A stretch of 64,000 nucleotides of DNA, from contig MKUJ01000001.1 in NCBI GenBank assembly GCA_001897755.1, forward strand, positions 131,802-195,801. The letters run 5' to 3'. This document shows, in pieces, positions 54,411 through 63,013 of the stretch. Numbering within the stretch: position 1 is the first letter of the stretch; each line of letters opens with the position of its first letter. The notes below the pieces were generated by a model. The model had not been told where the DNA came from and did no database searches. It was given only the letters and a program-made list of their open reading frames with translations. This DNA comes from Afipia sp. 64-13. Lineage in GTDB: Bacteria; Pseudomonadota; Alphaproteobacteria; Rhizobiales; Xanthobacteraceae. Made by a program: the position numbers and the translations under genes.

Positions 54411-55082
54411 TTTGCGCGTGAAATCTTCGATATAGTTCATCAGCGTGTCGGATGCGGCGGCGGCGTTTCCGGGCTTTCCCGCGGCGATGGCCTGAGCGAT
54501 CGCGGCATGAAGTTTCGCCGTGGTTGCGAGATGGGTTGCCCGCTCGCAGTAGCGGAACCAGAACCGCCGTGCCACCGCGCTCATCAGGCCGATCGAACGC
54601 CGTGCGAATTCGTTGCGGGCCGCGGTGGCGACGAGGTTGTTGAAACGCTGATCGAGCCGGTAGAACGCGATGTCGTTGTCGCTCGCTCCCACCTTCAGCA
54701 TTTCGTCGGCGATAGCGATGAACTCGCGGCGCTCCTCGTCATTGGCGCGCTCGGCCGCCAGCCGCGCCATCAGCCTCTCGATTTCGCGCCGTACTTCGAT
54801 CAGCCGCAACTGCATGTCGAGATCGATGTCGGAAACCCTGATGCCCCGTCGCGGCATGATGACGACGAGACCTTCGCGCGCGAGGCGCTGCAGCGCTTCG
54901 CGAATGGGGGTGCGGCCGATCTTCAGTCGCTGCGCCAGCGCGTGTTCGGAAAGAAGTGCGCCGGGAAGCAGTCGAAGCGTCACGATCATCTCCTCAAGTT
55001 CGCGATAGGCGCGATCGGTGAGGGGGACGTAACCCGTTTTTCGGGGTGTGGGTTGACGCTTCACAGGTGCTTTGGATTTCAC
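54396..55082 (-). CDS. GntR-family regulator with FCD domain
   Basis: A 228-residue FadR-type regulator with the winged-helix segment LTDRAYRELEEMIVTLRLLPGALLSEHALAQRLKIGRTPIREALQRL in outline (residues about 18-65) and an all-helical FCD effector domain. The start is taken at GTG 55082, where GGAGGG lies 5 bases upstream; the longer open frame to 55310 has no conserved N-terminus. The target is unknown. It is convergent with pabC and shares direction with the aldo/keto reductase gene about 280 bases upstream. Confidence 0.87.
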   Translation of the reverse strand: MKSKAPVKRQPTPRKTGYVPLTDRAYRELEEMIVTLRLLPGALLSEHALAQRLKIGRTPIREALQRLAREGLVVIMPRRGIRVSDIDLDMQLRLIEVRREIERLMARLAAERANDEERREFIAIADEMLKVGASDNDIAFYRLDQRFNNLVATAARNEFARRSIGLMSAVARRFWFRYCERATHLATTAKLHAAIAQAIAAGKPGNAAAASDTLMNYIEDFTRKSLAG

Positions 55083-55358
55083 ATTGTCCCTCCGCGCACG
55101 CCCGATGCATGAAGTCCGGCCGTGTCGCTGGATCTGACGATAGTCGCCTTCGCGCCCGATGGTTTTGCGCTCGATCCGCGTTCTGCCGATCGCAGTAACG
55201 GGGAGCACGCAGCCCTCGGGGCTAAAGGCCGCGCCTTTGTGGATCAGATCAAGTTCGCATTCAAGCGTTCCGCAGGATGCGCGATGACACGATGCGGCGC
55301 CATGTGGCATCGCATCGCAAAGGAGCCATTGCGTATCGCAGTTGCGAAGAAGCGTGCG

Positions 55359-56339
55359 TCAGTCGTGGCCCTGTACCGGATGTGGCACGTAGGGCGCTTC
55401 CAGCGCGGCGATTTCCTCGTTTGTTAAATTGAGTGACAGCGCGGCGAGCGCATCCGGCAGATGGTTCGGCTTCGATGCGCCGATGATCGGCGCGGTGACG
55501 CCGGGTTTCTGCACCACCCAGGCGAGCGCCACCTGGGCCGGCGGCACGCCGCGCGCCTTGGCGATACGGAAGACTTCCTCGACCACGCGGCGGTCGGAGT
55601 CCGCCGTCTGCTGATAGAGCGTCTTGCCGAACGCATCGGTCTTCTGCCGCTCGCTGATCTCGTCCCACGGGCGGGTCAGGCGTCCGCGCGCCAGCGGGCT
55701 CCACGGCACCACGGCGATGTTCTGGTCGAGGCAGAATGGCAGCATCTCGCGCTCCTCCTCGCGGTGGAGCAGATTGAGATGGTTCTGCATGCTGGAGAAT
55801 TCCGTCCAGCCATTCAGCCGCGAGGTATAGATCGCCTTGGCGAACTGCCAGGCGTACATCGACGACGCGCCGATGTAGCGAACCTTGCCGGCTTTTACGA
55901 TGTCGTGCAGTGCTTCGAGCGTTTCCTCGATCGGCGTCTCATAATCCCAGCGATGGATCTGGTAGAGATCGAGATAGTCGGTGCCGAGCCGGCGCAGGCT
56001 GTTGTCGATCTCGTTGAAGATCGCCTTGCGCGACAGGCCGGCGCCGTTGGGGCCGGGCCGCATCCGCATGTAGACCTTGCTGGCGATCACGATGTCGTCA
56101 CGCTTGGTGAAATCGCACAGCGCGCGGCCGATGATTTCCTCCGAGGTGCCGTCGGAATAGGCGTTGGCGGTGTCGAACACATTGATGCCGGCTTCGACGG
56201 CCTGCTTGATCAGCGGACGGCTGGCGTCTTCCGGCAGCGTCCAGGGATGGTTGCCGCGCTCCGGCACGCCGTAGGTCATGCAGCCGAGCCAGAGACGGGA
56301 AACCTTGAGGCCGGTGTTGCCGAAATTGACGTAGTCCAT
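55359..56339 (-). CDS. Aldo/keto reductase
   Basis: A 326-residue (alpha/beta)8 NADPH-dependent oxidoreductase of the YhdN/potassium-channel beta-like group. It shows the catalytic Asp and Tyr in VFDTANAYSDGTSEE, the Lys in IVIASKVY, the His in LYQIHRWD and the cofactor motif PIIGASKPNHL. It reduces aldehydes or ketones; the substrate is unknown. It stands alone, facing away from the sulfur genes. Confidence 0.9.
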   Translation of the reverse strand: MDYVNFGNTGLKVSRLWLGCMTYGVPERGNHPWTLPEDASRPLIKQAVEAGINVFDTANAYSDGTSEEIIGRALCDFTKRDDIVIASKVYMRMRPGPNGAGLSRKAIFNEIDNSLRRLGTDYLDLYQIHRWDYETPIEETLEALHDIVKAGKVRYIGASSMYAWQFAKAIYTSRLNGWTEFSSMQNHLNLLHREEEREMLPFCLDQNIAVVPWSPLARGRLTRPWDEISERQKTDAFGKTLYQQTADSDRRVVEEVFRIAKARGVPPAQVALAWVVQKPGVTAPIIGASKPNHLPDALAALSLNLTNEEIAALEAPYVPHPVQGHD

Positions 56340-56731
56340 GACATCCTCGGATCAAAAGAGAGTAGCGCCGGATCATTGCAGCGATGTGACGCGGCCGCGT
56401 GACGACGCCGCGTTTTACACGATCTGACTGCTTTGAGCATCGCGCGGTCCGCACAGGGCTCTGCCGAAATCGAGGAGCGGAGGGACGCCCGCCGATAGGG
56501 CTTTGGTGCCCGAGTCCGCGGGCGGGACGGCAAGCAGCCTCACCGCCTGAAAAGGGCGGAGAATAATCTGCGACAAAGCTCTTTCATGGGAGGATATTTC
56601 TCCCTTTTACGTGAGTGGATTGCAACTTCCTACTTAATTTCAATGACTTATGGACCGTCGCCGCCAGCCCGATTAGATAGACGCTGTTCCCTTTCCAAAA
56701 AAGCCGCGGAAGCGGCGAAGGACTGTCCGTC
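56340..56731. other. Divergent intergenic region ahead of the sulfur gene cluster
   Basis: A gap of 392 bases between the aldo/keto reductase and the first YeeE gene. It contains GGGAG (56588-56592) and CTCCC (56600-56604) around GATATTT, followed by TTTT, and an AT-rich stretch at about 56620-56655 suited to a promoter. I see no gene and no clear copy of the SoxR-like operator. Confidence 0.5.
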
Positions 56732-57781
56732 ATGATCGATCTTGCGGTGGTTGCCGGCTTCGCGATTGGCCTCACCTTCGGTGTCGTGGGTCTGCTCAGC
56801 GGTTTCTGTCTGATGAGCAGCCTGCGCGATTGGTGGACCGCGGATGACGGCCGCAAGCTGCGCAGCTATGCGGTGGCGCTCGGTGTCGCGATTCTGGGCG
56901 CACAGTTCGTGGCGGGCGTCGGCCTCGTCGATCTCGGCAAGTCGCTCTACCTGCAACCCTCGTTCTCTGCGCCGCTGATCTTCATCGGCGGCCTGCTGTT
57001 CGGCATCGGCATGGTGCTGTCGAACGGCTGCGCCTCGCGCGCTCTGGTACTGCTCGGTCGCGGCAATCTGCGTTCGCTGGTGGTGATCACGATTATCGGC
57101 GTCGCGGCGCAGATGACGCTGAAGGGCCTGATCGCGCCGGCGCGTCTTGCTTTCCTGAACCTGACCCAGACCACGCCGGCGGCCATTTCCGCTCCGGCGC
57201 TGCTGACCACGCTCGGCATCGACGCCACGGTGGCGCGGATCGCGGTCGCGCTGATCGCGAGCGGCGCGCTCTTCATCTTCGCGTTTTCGGATCAGAAGTT
57301 CCGCCGCGCTCGCGGCCAGATCGCCGCCGGCATCACGGTCGGCCTGCTGATCACCGCCGGCTGGCTCGCCACCGGCTGGTTCGGCGCCGACGAGTTCAAT
57401 CCGATCCCGGTGACCTCGCTGACCTTCATCTCGCCGATCGCCGACTCGCTGCAATACACCATGCTCTCGACCGGCATGTCGCTGAACTTCGGCATCGCGC
57501 TGGTGGCCGGCGTCCTCACCGGCAGCCTGCTGACGGCGGCGCTGACCGGCCGCTTCCGTCTCGAAGGCTACACCTCGCCGAACCATATGGTCCGCTCGAT
57601 CTCGGGCGCGGCGCTGATGGGCAGCGGCGGCGCGATGGCCTATGGCTGCTCGATCGGTCAGGGCCTGACCGGCCTGTCGACGCTGGCGCTGCCCTCGCTG
57701 ATTGCCGCTGTCGGCATCGTGCTTGGCGCCGCCTTCGGCATTCGCGGCTTCGCCCGCGTGCCTGCCTTCGCGATGCGGTAA
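56732..57781 (+). CDS. YeeE/YedE family sulfur-compound transporter
   Basis: A 349-residue membrane protein with about nine to ten hydrophobic helices. Cysteines lie in the duplicated motif positions SNGCASRALVLLGRGNLRSL and AMAYGCSIGQGL, which match the essential cysteines of the thiosulfate transporter TsuA. It probably moves thiosulfate or another sulfur species across the inner membrane. AAGGA lies 9-13 bases before the ATG. It is followed by two DsrE-like genes in the same direction. Confidence 0.85.
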   Translation: MIDLAVVAGFAIGLTFGVVGLLSGFCLMSSLRDWWTADDGRKLRSYAVALGVAILGAQFVAGVGLVDLGKSLYLQPSFSAPLIFIGGLLFGIGMVLSNGCASRALVLLGRGNLRSLVVITIIGVAAQMTLKGLIAPARLAFLNLTQTTPAAISAPALLTTLGIDATVARIAVALIASGALFIFAFSDQKFRRARGQIAAGITVGLLITAGWLATGWFGADEFNPIPVTSLTFISPIADSLQYTMLSTGMSLNFGIALVAGVLTGSLLTAALTGRFRLEGYTSPNHMVRSISGAALMGSGGAMAYGCSIGQGLTGLSTLALPSLIAAVGIVLGAAFGIRGFARVPAFAMR

Positions 57782-57875
57782 GAGATTCATTTCGTACTGT
57801 TTGCGCTCTGGCGTTCTGCATTCGCCGCGCTAGTGTCGTCCCCCGGCCGCGTCTGGCCGGAGGAGGCCTGTGTTC

Positions 57876-58349
57876 ATGAAGCGACGCGATCTGCTGCTGT
57901 TTTTCTGCCTTGCGGCCGTGGGGCAAGCCGCTCCCGGCATGGTTCGGGCACAAACCGGACCATCCCATCGCAAGCCTGAAAGCGACAAGCCGTTCGCCGA
58001 GCATTTTCTTGCGTTGCAGCTCTCCGATTCGGATCCGAAGAAGGAGCGGCTCGTTCTCAGCGTCGCCAGCAATCTTCTGAAGTTCTACGGAACCGACAAG
58101 ATCGCCATCAATGTGGTGGCGTTCGGGCCGGGCATCGATCTGTTGCGTGAGGAAAACCAGTATCGCGCCCTGGTGGACAGCCTGGTGACGCAGGGCGTGC
58201 GGTTCGACGTCTGCGGTAACACGCTCGACACCATCGAGCGCGAGACCGGCAGGCGGCCCAGGATCAATCCGCATGCCATCGAGATCGAAGCGGGCGTCGA
58301 GCGGCTGCTGACGCTGGCCGAGAGCGGATACACAATCGTTAGACCGTAG
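57876..58349 (+). CDS. Secreted DsrE-like protein (first)
   Basis: A 157-residue protein with an N-terminal Tat/Sec-like signal (MKRRDLLLFFCLAAVGQA) and a DsrE-fold body (LVLSVASNLLKFYGTDKIAINVVAFGPGIDLL in outline). A single conserved-type cysteine lies in RFDVCGNTLDTI. DsrE proteins carry sulfur as persulfides; the signal sequence puts this one in the periplasm. GGAGGAGG precedes it, and ATG 57876 is preferred over GTG 57870. It is about 28 bases from its paralogue. Confidence 0.82.
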   Translation: MKRRDLLLFFCLAAVGQAAPGMVRAQTGPSHRKPESDKPFAEHFLALQLSDSDPKKERLVLSVASNLLKFYGTDKIAINVVAFGPGIDLLREENQYRALVDSLVTQGVRFDVCGNTLDTIERETGRRPRINPHAIEIEAGVERLLTLAESGYTIVRP

Positions 58350-58377
58350 AGTCAAACCAGAGGGAGGAGACTTTAAT

Positions 58378-58830
58378 ATGCGTTTCTTGACCAGTGCCAT
58401 TGCGGCAAGTGTGTTGCTTGCGACGGCCGCAGCGCCCGGATTTGCGGCAGACGGCAAGTCGCACCGGGTTGCCATTCAGGTCGACCAGAACGATCCGGCG
58501 GTGATGAATCTCGCGCTCAACAACGCGACCAACATCATCAACGAGTACAAGGCGCGCAATGAGGATGTCGAGGTCGAGGTGGTGACCTACGGACCCGGCC
58601 TTCACATGCTGCGCGCCGATACCTCGCCGGTCCGCGAGCGCATCAAGCAGATCGCCGATGCGAGCTTCCCCTCCAAGATCAAGTTCCTGGCCTGCGGCAA
58701 CACCAAGGAGGGCATGGAAAAGCGCGAAGGCAAGCCCGTCAGCGTCGTGCCTGAGGCAACCATCGTTCCCTCGGGCGCCGTGCAGTTGATCGAGTTGCAG
58801 GAGAAGGGCTGGGCCTATCTGCGGCCGTGA
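58378..58830 (+). CDS. Secreted DsrE-like protein (second)
   Basis: A 150-residue protein with a clear signal peptide (MRFLTSAIAASVLLATAAAP, cleavage near FAA-DG) and a DsrE body: VAIQVDQNDPAVMNLALNNA, VEVEVVTYGPGLHML and the cysteine in KFLACGNTKEGM. It is a paralogue of the preceding gene; the pair may form a heteromer, as DsrE-type proteins do. GGGAGGAG lies before the ATG. A sulfur-carrier role near the Sox genes is inferred. Confidence 0.85.
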   Translation: MRFLTSAIAASVLLATAAAPGFAADGKSHRVAIQVDQNDPAVMNLALNNATNIINEYKARNEDVEVEVVTYGPGLHMLRADTSPVRERIKQIADASFPSKIKFLACGNTKEGMEKREGKPVSVVPEATIVPSGAVQLIELQEKGWAYLRP

Positions 58831-58943
58831 CGATTCCGCGATGGCTTCGTACCGGACGGTGCGGAGCCATCGCCCTCGATCGATGCAGAATCTGTCGATG
58901 CAAGGGCCGGACGCGGTCCACGCGCGCCCGACGACTTTCCGTC

Positions 58944-60053
58944 TTACTTGGAAATCCAGATCCGACTGGTCAAATGCGACCAGCCGCGCTGCATCATGTC
59001 GCGCGGCGAGCCGTCGACCAGCATGGTGATGCCGAGCCGCGCGCCGAGCACCATGCCGCCGACCGCGAACGGCCATGACAGCGCCAGCATCGATCCGGCG
59101 CTGATGCCCTGACCGATGGTGCAGCCGCCCGCGAGAATGCCGCCGACGCCCATCAACGCTCCGCCGGCAAGATGGCGGCGCATCTCGCGATCGTCGTCGA
59201 ACGCTTCCCATTGCAATTCGTCGGCGTACCATGCCGCGAGGCACGAGCCGATGATGACGCCGAACACGCTGCCGACGCCGAAATCGTTGAAGCCGCCGAC
59301 ATTGAGCAGCCCGGCATAGAACGCCTTGCCGATGGTGGAGACGAAAGTGAGGCTTTGCGGTCGCGCCGGCGCGGAGAAGTCGTCGCCGAGCAGAGAGGTG
59401 GCAAGCCATCCGGCGATGACGGCGAATCCGAGCAGAACGCCCGCCGTGAGCAGGCGCCGCGCGCGCCACAGCCGGGTGTCGGCGAGGGCGAGCCAGCACA
59501 GACTGACGCCGGCAAGGACCGCGATCAAAGCGCGCAGATCGATGCCCGCAGCGAGCGATGACAGCGAGGCGATGTCGGCGGGCAGGTCGCCCGGCATCGG
59601 CAGCGCGAGTTTCTCCAGGAAGATGATGCGAAAGTCCGCGAAGATTCCGCGCAGCGCAGCATAGGCGCATGCGCCGAGCACCAGCACGACGATCAGGCTG
59701 CGCAGATCGCCGCCGCCGAGCCGGATCAGCGAGCCGAATCCGCAAGTGCCGACCATCGCCATGCCGACGCCGAACATCACGCCGCCGAGCATGATGGATA
59801 TCAACGACAATGCGGGAGGCGCGAAGGTCGTGTCTTCAGGACGCAGGATGCCGCCGAGAACGAGTCCCTGGGTGCCGAGGATCGCGATACCGAGGGCCAG
59901 GCCGAAAATCTTCATGCGCCGGCCATCGCCGCCCATCAGCGCATCCTCGATCGCGCCGAACGTGCAAAGCCGCGCGCGGCGCACGGCAAATCCGGCAACG
60001 GCTCCGATCAACAGACCGCACAAAGCCGGCATCCACGCAGACATGTTCTGCAA
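58944..60053 (-). CDS. soxT: YeeE/YedE family transporter, SoxT-like
   Basis: A 369-residue polytopic membrane protein with cysteines in RLCTFGAIEDALMG, MVGTCGFGSLIRLGGGDLRSL and LAGGCTIGQGISAGSML, the motif layout of the TsuA/SoxT group. It follows soxS and soxR on the same strand, as soxT associates with soxRS in other sulfur oxidisers, and should import or export a sulfur compound. It is convergent with the second DsrE gene. The symbol is assigned from context. Confidence 0.8.
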   Translation of the reverse strand: MQNMSAWMPALCGLLIGAVAGFAVRRARLCTFGAIEDALMGGDGRRMKIFGLALGIAILGTQGLVLGGILRPEDTTFAPPALSLISIMLGGVMFGVGMAMVGTCGFGSLIRLGGGDLRSLIVVLVLGACAYAALRGIFADFRIIFLEKLALPMPGDLPADIASLSSLAAGIDLRALIAVLAGVSLCWLALADTRLWRARRLLTAGVLLGFAVIAGWLATSLLGDDFSAPARPQSLTFVSTIGKAFYAGLLNVGGFNDFGVGSVFGVIIGSCLAAWYADELQWEAFDDDREMRRHLAGGALMGVGGILAGGCTIGQGISAGSMLALSWPFAVGGMVLGARLGITMLVDGSPRDMMQRGWSHLTSRIWISK

Positions 60054-60128
60054 GGATCAGCTCCTCCCGTTTTGGCCCCGCGCTTCGCTTCTTCAAACGG
60101 CGCAAGGTCCGCCTGCCGGAGGGCAGGC

Positions 60129-60506
60129 TTATTTGTTGTTCTCGCCTCGCACGGGGGCGCAGAAAATATCGTAGACCACCGAGATCATGCTTCGCACGTC
60201 GTCGTTGGCCAGACTGTAATAGATCGCCTTGCCGTCGCGGCGCGTATCGACCATGCCGTCGTAACGCAGTCGCGCCAGTTGCTGGGAGACCGCGGACTGG
60301 CGCAGCGAGAGAATGTTTTCGAGCTCGGTGACGGAGCGCTCGCGCTCCGCCAGCAGGCAAAGCAGCAGCAGTCGATTCTCGTGCGACAGCGCCTTGAGGA
60401 AATTGCTCGCCTTGCGCGCCTTGCGCATGAGCTGATCAAGCTCGGGCGAGTATTCCGCGCCATCGCGCAGTTCGTGTTCAAGATCCGAGGAGAGTATAGC
60501 GCTCAT
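60129..60506 (-). CDS. soxR: ArsR-family repressor SoxR (BigR/SqrR-like, persulfide sensor)
   Basis: A 125-residue winged-helix repressor (ALSHENRLLLLCLLAERERS, then LRQSAVSQQLARLRYDGMV). C50 and C116 are 66 residues apart, the spacing of the redox pair in SqrR (C41/C107) and BigR (C42/C108) that joins through sulfur when sulfide is present. It thus likely represses sox genes until sulfane sulfur is sensed. ATG 60506 is chosen; ATG 60518 is possible but would lie in the operator-like sequence. It is preceded by soxS and followed by soxT. Confidence 0.88.
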   Translation of the reverse strand: MSAILSSDLEHELRDGAEYSPELDQLMRKARKASNFLKALSHENRLLLLCLLAERERSVTELENILSLRQSAVSQQLARLRYDGMVDTRRDGKAIYYSLANDDVRSMISVVYDIFCAPVRGENNK

Positions 60507-60522
60507 GTTCGTTATCATGAAT
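60507..60522 (-). promoter_or_regulatory. SqrR/SoxR-like operator at the soxR start
   Basis: GTTC-N8-GAAT directly precedes the soxR start codon. It differs in one base from the ATTC-N8-GAAT site described for SqrR in Rhodobacter. A second such site lies at 60964. Confidence 0.45.
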
Positions 60523-60532
60523 TGGTGACGGG

Positions 60533-60937
60533 TCAGATTTTGCTGGAGCGTTCCAGTTTGGAACGCTGAAACTCCGGAGCGATCTTGGTGACGTAAGTGC
60601 CGAGAAGCCCCCAAAACGCGTCGTCATTGATGTAGCCGGTGATGCGGCCGACTTCGCGGCCGTTGTCGACGATCACGAAGGTCGGCGTGTAGCGAACAGG
60701 TGCGGTGAGGGCGATACCCGCCTGACTCTGTTCGCGAATATGCAGCCGGCGCAGCGGCAGCATGTGCGCTTCCGCGGTCTTCTCGTAGAGCGAGCCGACT
60801 TCCCGATCCCATCGCTGGCAATACGTGCAGCCGGCCTGTTCGAACATGATCAGTTCGGACGCGCGCGCCGGCAACGCCGCGGCGACGTTCCATGTCGCCA
60901 CGACCAACGCGATTTTGATGATCGATTTTATAAACAT
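60533..60937 (-). CDS. soxS: Periplasmic thioredoxin SoxS
   Basis: A 134-residue protein with an N-terminal hydrophobic signal (MFIKSIIKIALVVATW) and a thioredoxin-like body with the active site CTYC in EQAGCTYCQRWD and the cis-Pro RYTPTFVIV. In Paracoccus SoxS keeps SoxY reactivatable; soxR and soxS are paired there as here. ATG 60937 is taken over 60952. It is divergent from soxV, with an operator-like sequence in between. Confidence 0.85.
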   Translation of the reverse strand: MFIKSIIKIALVVATWNVAAALPARASELIMFEQAGCTYCQRWDREVGSLYEKTAEAHMLPLRRLHIREQSQAGIALTAPVRYTPTFVIVDNGREVGRITGYINDDAFWGLLGTYVTKIAPEFQRSKLERSSKI

Positions 60938-60963
60938 GTGATACACATACACGAATTCGCATG

Positions 60964-60979
60964 TTTCTTCAAATGGAAT
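60964..60979 (+). promoter_or_regulatory. SqrR/SoxR-like operator before soxV
   Basis: TTTC-N8-GAAT, one base from the SqrR consensus ATTC-N8-GAAT, ends 3 bases before the soxV start in the 45-base divergent region between soxS and soxV. Confidence 0.45.
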
Positions 60980-60982
60980 GCC

Positions 60983-61723
60983 ATGGTCGGATCACTTTCG
61001 TTGGCAGGCGCGCTGGGGGCGGGGCTGCTATCATTTCTTTCACCCTGTGTATTGCCGCTGGTGCCACCTTACCTCTGCTTCCTGGCCGGAATCAGCCTCG
61101 ATGACCTGACCCAGACCGAGCGGCGGCTGTGGCAGCCGAACTGGCACGTGGTGGCGCTGTCCTTTGCCTTTGTCCTTGGATTCGGGACGGTTTTCGTGGG
61201 GCTGGGGGCTTCGGCCTCGCTGCTCGGCAAGGTCATTACCGCCCATTTCGAGACGCTGGGGATGATCGCGGGTGTCGTGATCATCATTCTCGGGCTGCAT
61301 TTCCTCGGTGTTTTCCGGATCGGGCTGCTGTTTCGCGAGGCGCGGTTTCAGACCGCACGCAAGCCGGCCGGTTTTCTCGGCGCCTACATCGTCGGTCTTG
61401 CCTTCGCGTTCGGCTGGACCCCCTGCGTCGGTCCGGTGCTCGCCGCGATCCTGATGGTGGCGGGGGCGGATGGCTCGGCCGGAAAGGGCGCGCTGTTGCT
61501 CGGCGCCTACGCGCTCGGCATCGGCATCCCGTTCATGCTGGCTTCGCTGTTCTCCAACCAGTTCATGCGTCTGATGGGGCGGCTGCGCAGCAGGATGGAG
61601 CTGGTCGAGAAGGTGATCGGTTCGGCGCTGGTCATCACCGGCGTGCTGTTCCTGACCGGCAGCATGCAGGTGATTTCCGGCTGGCTCTTGGAAACATTCC
61701 CGGCGATCGGCACGATCGGGTAA
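60983..61723 (+). CDS. soxV: CcdA-type membrane thiol reductant transporter SoxV
   Basis: A 246-residue protein with six hydrophobic helices and the conserved cysteines of CcdA/DsbD-beta in LSPCVLPLVPPYL and FGWTPCVGPVLAA. It moves reducing power from cytoplasmic thioredoxin to periplasmic SoxW. ATG 60983 is the first in-frame start clear of soxS, and no strong ribosome site is visible. It is followed by soxW after 39 bases, the order seen in Paracoccus. Confidence 0.92.
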   Translation: MVGSLSLAGALGAGLLSFLSPCVLPLVPPYLCFLAGISLDDLTQTERRLWQPNWHVVALSFAFVLGFGTVFVGLGASASLLGKVITAHFETLGMIAGVVIIILGLHFLGVFRIGLLFREARFQTARKPAGFLGAYIVGLAFAFGWTPCVGPVLAAILMVAGADGSAGKGALLLGAYALGIGIPFMLASLFSNQFMRLMGRLRSRMELVEKVIGSALVITGVLFLTGSMQVISGWLLETFPAIGTIG

Positions 61724-61762
61724 AGTGTGGACCTTCGGTCCATGCCGGGAGGATGCTGTACG

Positions 61763-62344
61763 ATGAGCGCGGATAGGATGACACGGCGACAGGCGCTCGC
61801 CGTGCTTGGCGGCGGTGCGCTCGCTTTGCGCGCCACGCCGTCGCTCGCCAGGGCCAGGCTCGGCGAGGACGGCCTCTATCAGATGGATTGGTATGTCGAC
61901 AGCTTCCTTGAGCTGTCAGAGGACCTGGCTGCCGCAACCGCCAAGGGCAAGCGCTTCGCGGTGATGTGGGGACAGAAGGGCTGTCCGTACTGCAAGCGGA
62001 TGCATGAGGTGTATCTGATCGACCCTAAGATCGAATCCTATATCCGCGACAATTTCGAGATCGTGCATCTCAATCTGTTCGGCGCGCGGGAGGTGACCGA
62101 CTTCGACGGCCGCAAACGCAGCGAGAAGGCGTTTGCCGAGGCGAGCGGAATCCGCTTCACGCCCACCGTGCAGTTCTTTCCGGAGAAGACGGACGGGCTT
62201 GCCGAGCGCAGCCTGCAGTCGCGGGAAGTCGCGCGATTGCCCGGCCTGCTGGAGCCGCCGGAATTCCTCGCCATGTTCCAGTATGTGCGCGAGAAGGGAT
62301 ACGAGCGCGCGCCGTTCGAGGAATGGCTGAAGAAGCGGGTCTGA
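61763..62344 (+). CDS. soxW: Periplasmic thioredoxin SoxW
   Basis: A 193-residue protein with a twin-arginine-like signal (MTRRQALAVLGGGALALRA) and a thioredoxin domain with active site CPYC in GQKGCPYCKRMHE and cis-Pro RFTPTVQFF. It receives electrons from SoxV. GGGAGGA lies 9 bases before ATG 61763. Loss of the T-tract after the stop and the next repeat suggest the transcript ends in the repeat region. Confidence 0.88.
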   Translation: MSADRMTRRQALAVLGGGALALRATPSLARARLGEDGLYQMDWYVDSFLELSEDLAAATAKGKRFAVMWGQKGCPYCKRMHEVYLIDPKIESYIRDNFEIVHLNLFGAREVTDFDGRKRSEKAFAEASGIRFTPTVQFFPEKTDGLAERSLQSREVARLPGLLEPPEFLAMFQYVREKGYERAPFEEWLKKRV

Positions 62345-62365
62345 CAAGAGAAGTTAAGACGCCGC

Positions 62366-62438
62366 CATTGCGAGGAGGCGAAGCCGATGCAGCAATCCGG
62401 CCCTTTCATGGGCGTACTGGATTGCTTCGCTCGCAATG
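62366..62438. repeat. Short palindromic repeat, same family as the nrdA-nrdB element
   Basis: CATTGCGAG (62366-62374) and CTCGCAATG (62430-62438) are perfect inverted repeats, with GCAGCAATCC and GGATTGCTTC inside. The arm sequences are shared with the 169-bp element at 50066 but the unit is shorter and lacks the nested palindrome. Confidence 0.75.
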
Positions 62439-62472
62439 ACGATGAACTGAGCGCGCGTTATTTTATCGCGCT

Positions 62473-62976
62473 CTAGAAATCGAGCTTGTCGAGGATCGCG
62501 GCGATGCCGGCTTTCGCGCAGGCTTCGTCCTCGGCCCCGCCCGGCGCGCCGGACACGCCGATCGCGCCCAGCATCGAGCCGCCGGATTCGATCATCACCC
62601 CGCCGCCGATCATCACCACGTTCGGCAGATCGCGCAGGCCGGCCTGCGGCGAGCCCGGCTGGGTTAGAGAGGTGAGTTCGGTTGTACTGGTGCGGAAGGA
62701 GGCGGCGGTCCACGCCTTGCCGGTGGCGGTGGGGGGCGTGTGCGGACCGGCGAAGCGGTCGCGCAGCATCACCTGGGGCGTGCCGAAGCGATCGACCACC
62801 GCGACAGCGACCTGGTAGCCGCGCTTGTCGCACTCGGCGAGCGCCGCCTTGGCGGCGTCGAGCGCGAGCTCGACGTTAAGAGCCTTGTAGGTAACGAGCT
62901 TGTCCTGCGCACGAGCAGGCAAAACGGATGCGGCGAGACAGAGAGCTGAAATCGTCAGCAGATTCCGCGGTCGCAT
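62473..62976 (-). CDS. Secreted GlcG/HbpS-family protein
   Basis: A 167-residue protein with a signal peptide ending near ARA-QD. The body is of the DUF336/GlcG-HbpS type: VAVAVVDRFGTPQVMLRDRF, a Gly-rich VVMIGGGVMIESGGSMLGAIGVSGAPG stretch in outline, and DEACAKAGIAAI. Family members bind haem or small corrinoid/cobalt ligands; the role here is unknown. It lies next to soxX on the same strand, a common association in Sox clusters. Confidence 0.85.
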   Translation of the reverse strand: MRPRNLLTISALCLAASVLPARAQDKLVTYKALNVELALDAAKAALAECDKRGYQVAVAVVDRFGTPQVMLRDRFAGPHTPPTATGKAWTAASFRTSTTELTSLTQPGSPQAGLRDLPNVVMIGGGVMIESGGSMLGAIGVSGAPGGAEDEACAKAGIAAILDKLDF

Positions 62977-63013
62977 AGCTTCAATCCTCCATCGTGCGCA
63001 GGCGCAAGCCTCG

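Noticed and set aside
55122-55427. 101-codon open frame between the GntR and aldo/keto reductase genes
   Set aside because: It overlaps the antisense reductase end and has no conserved features or ribosome site.
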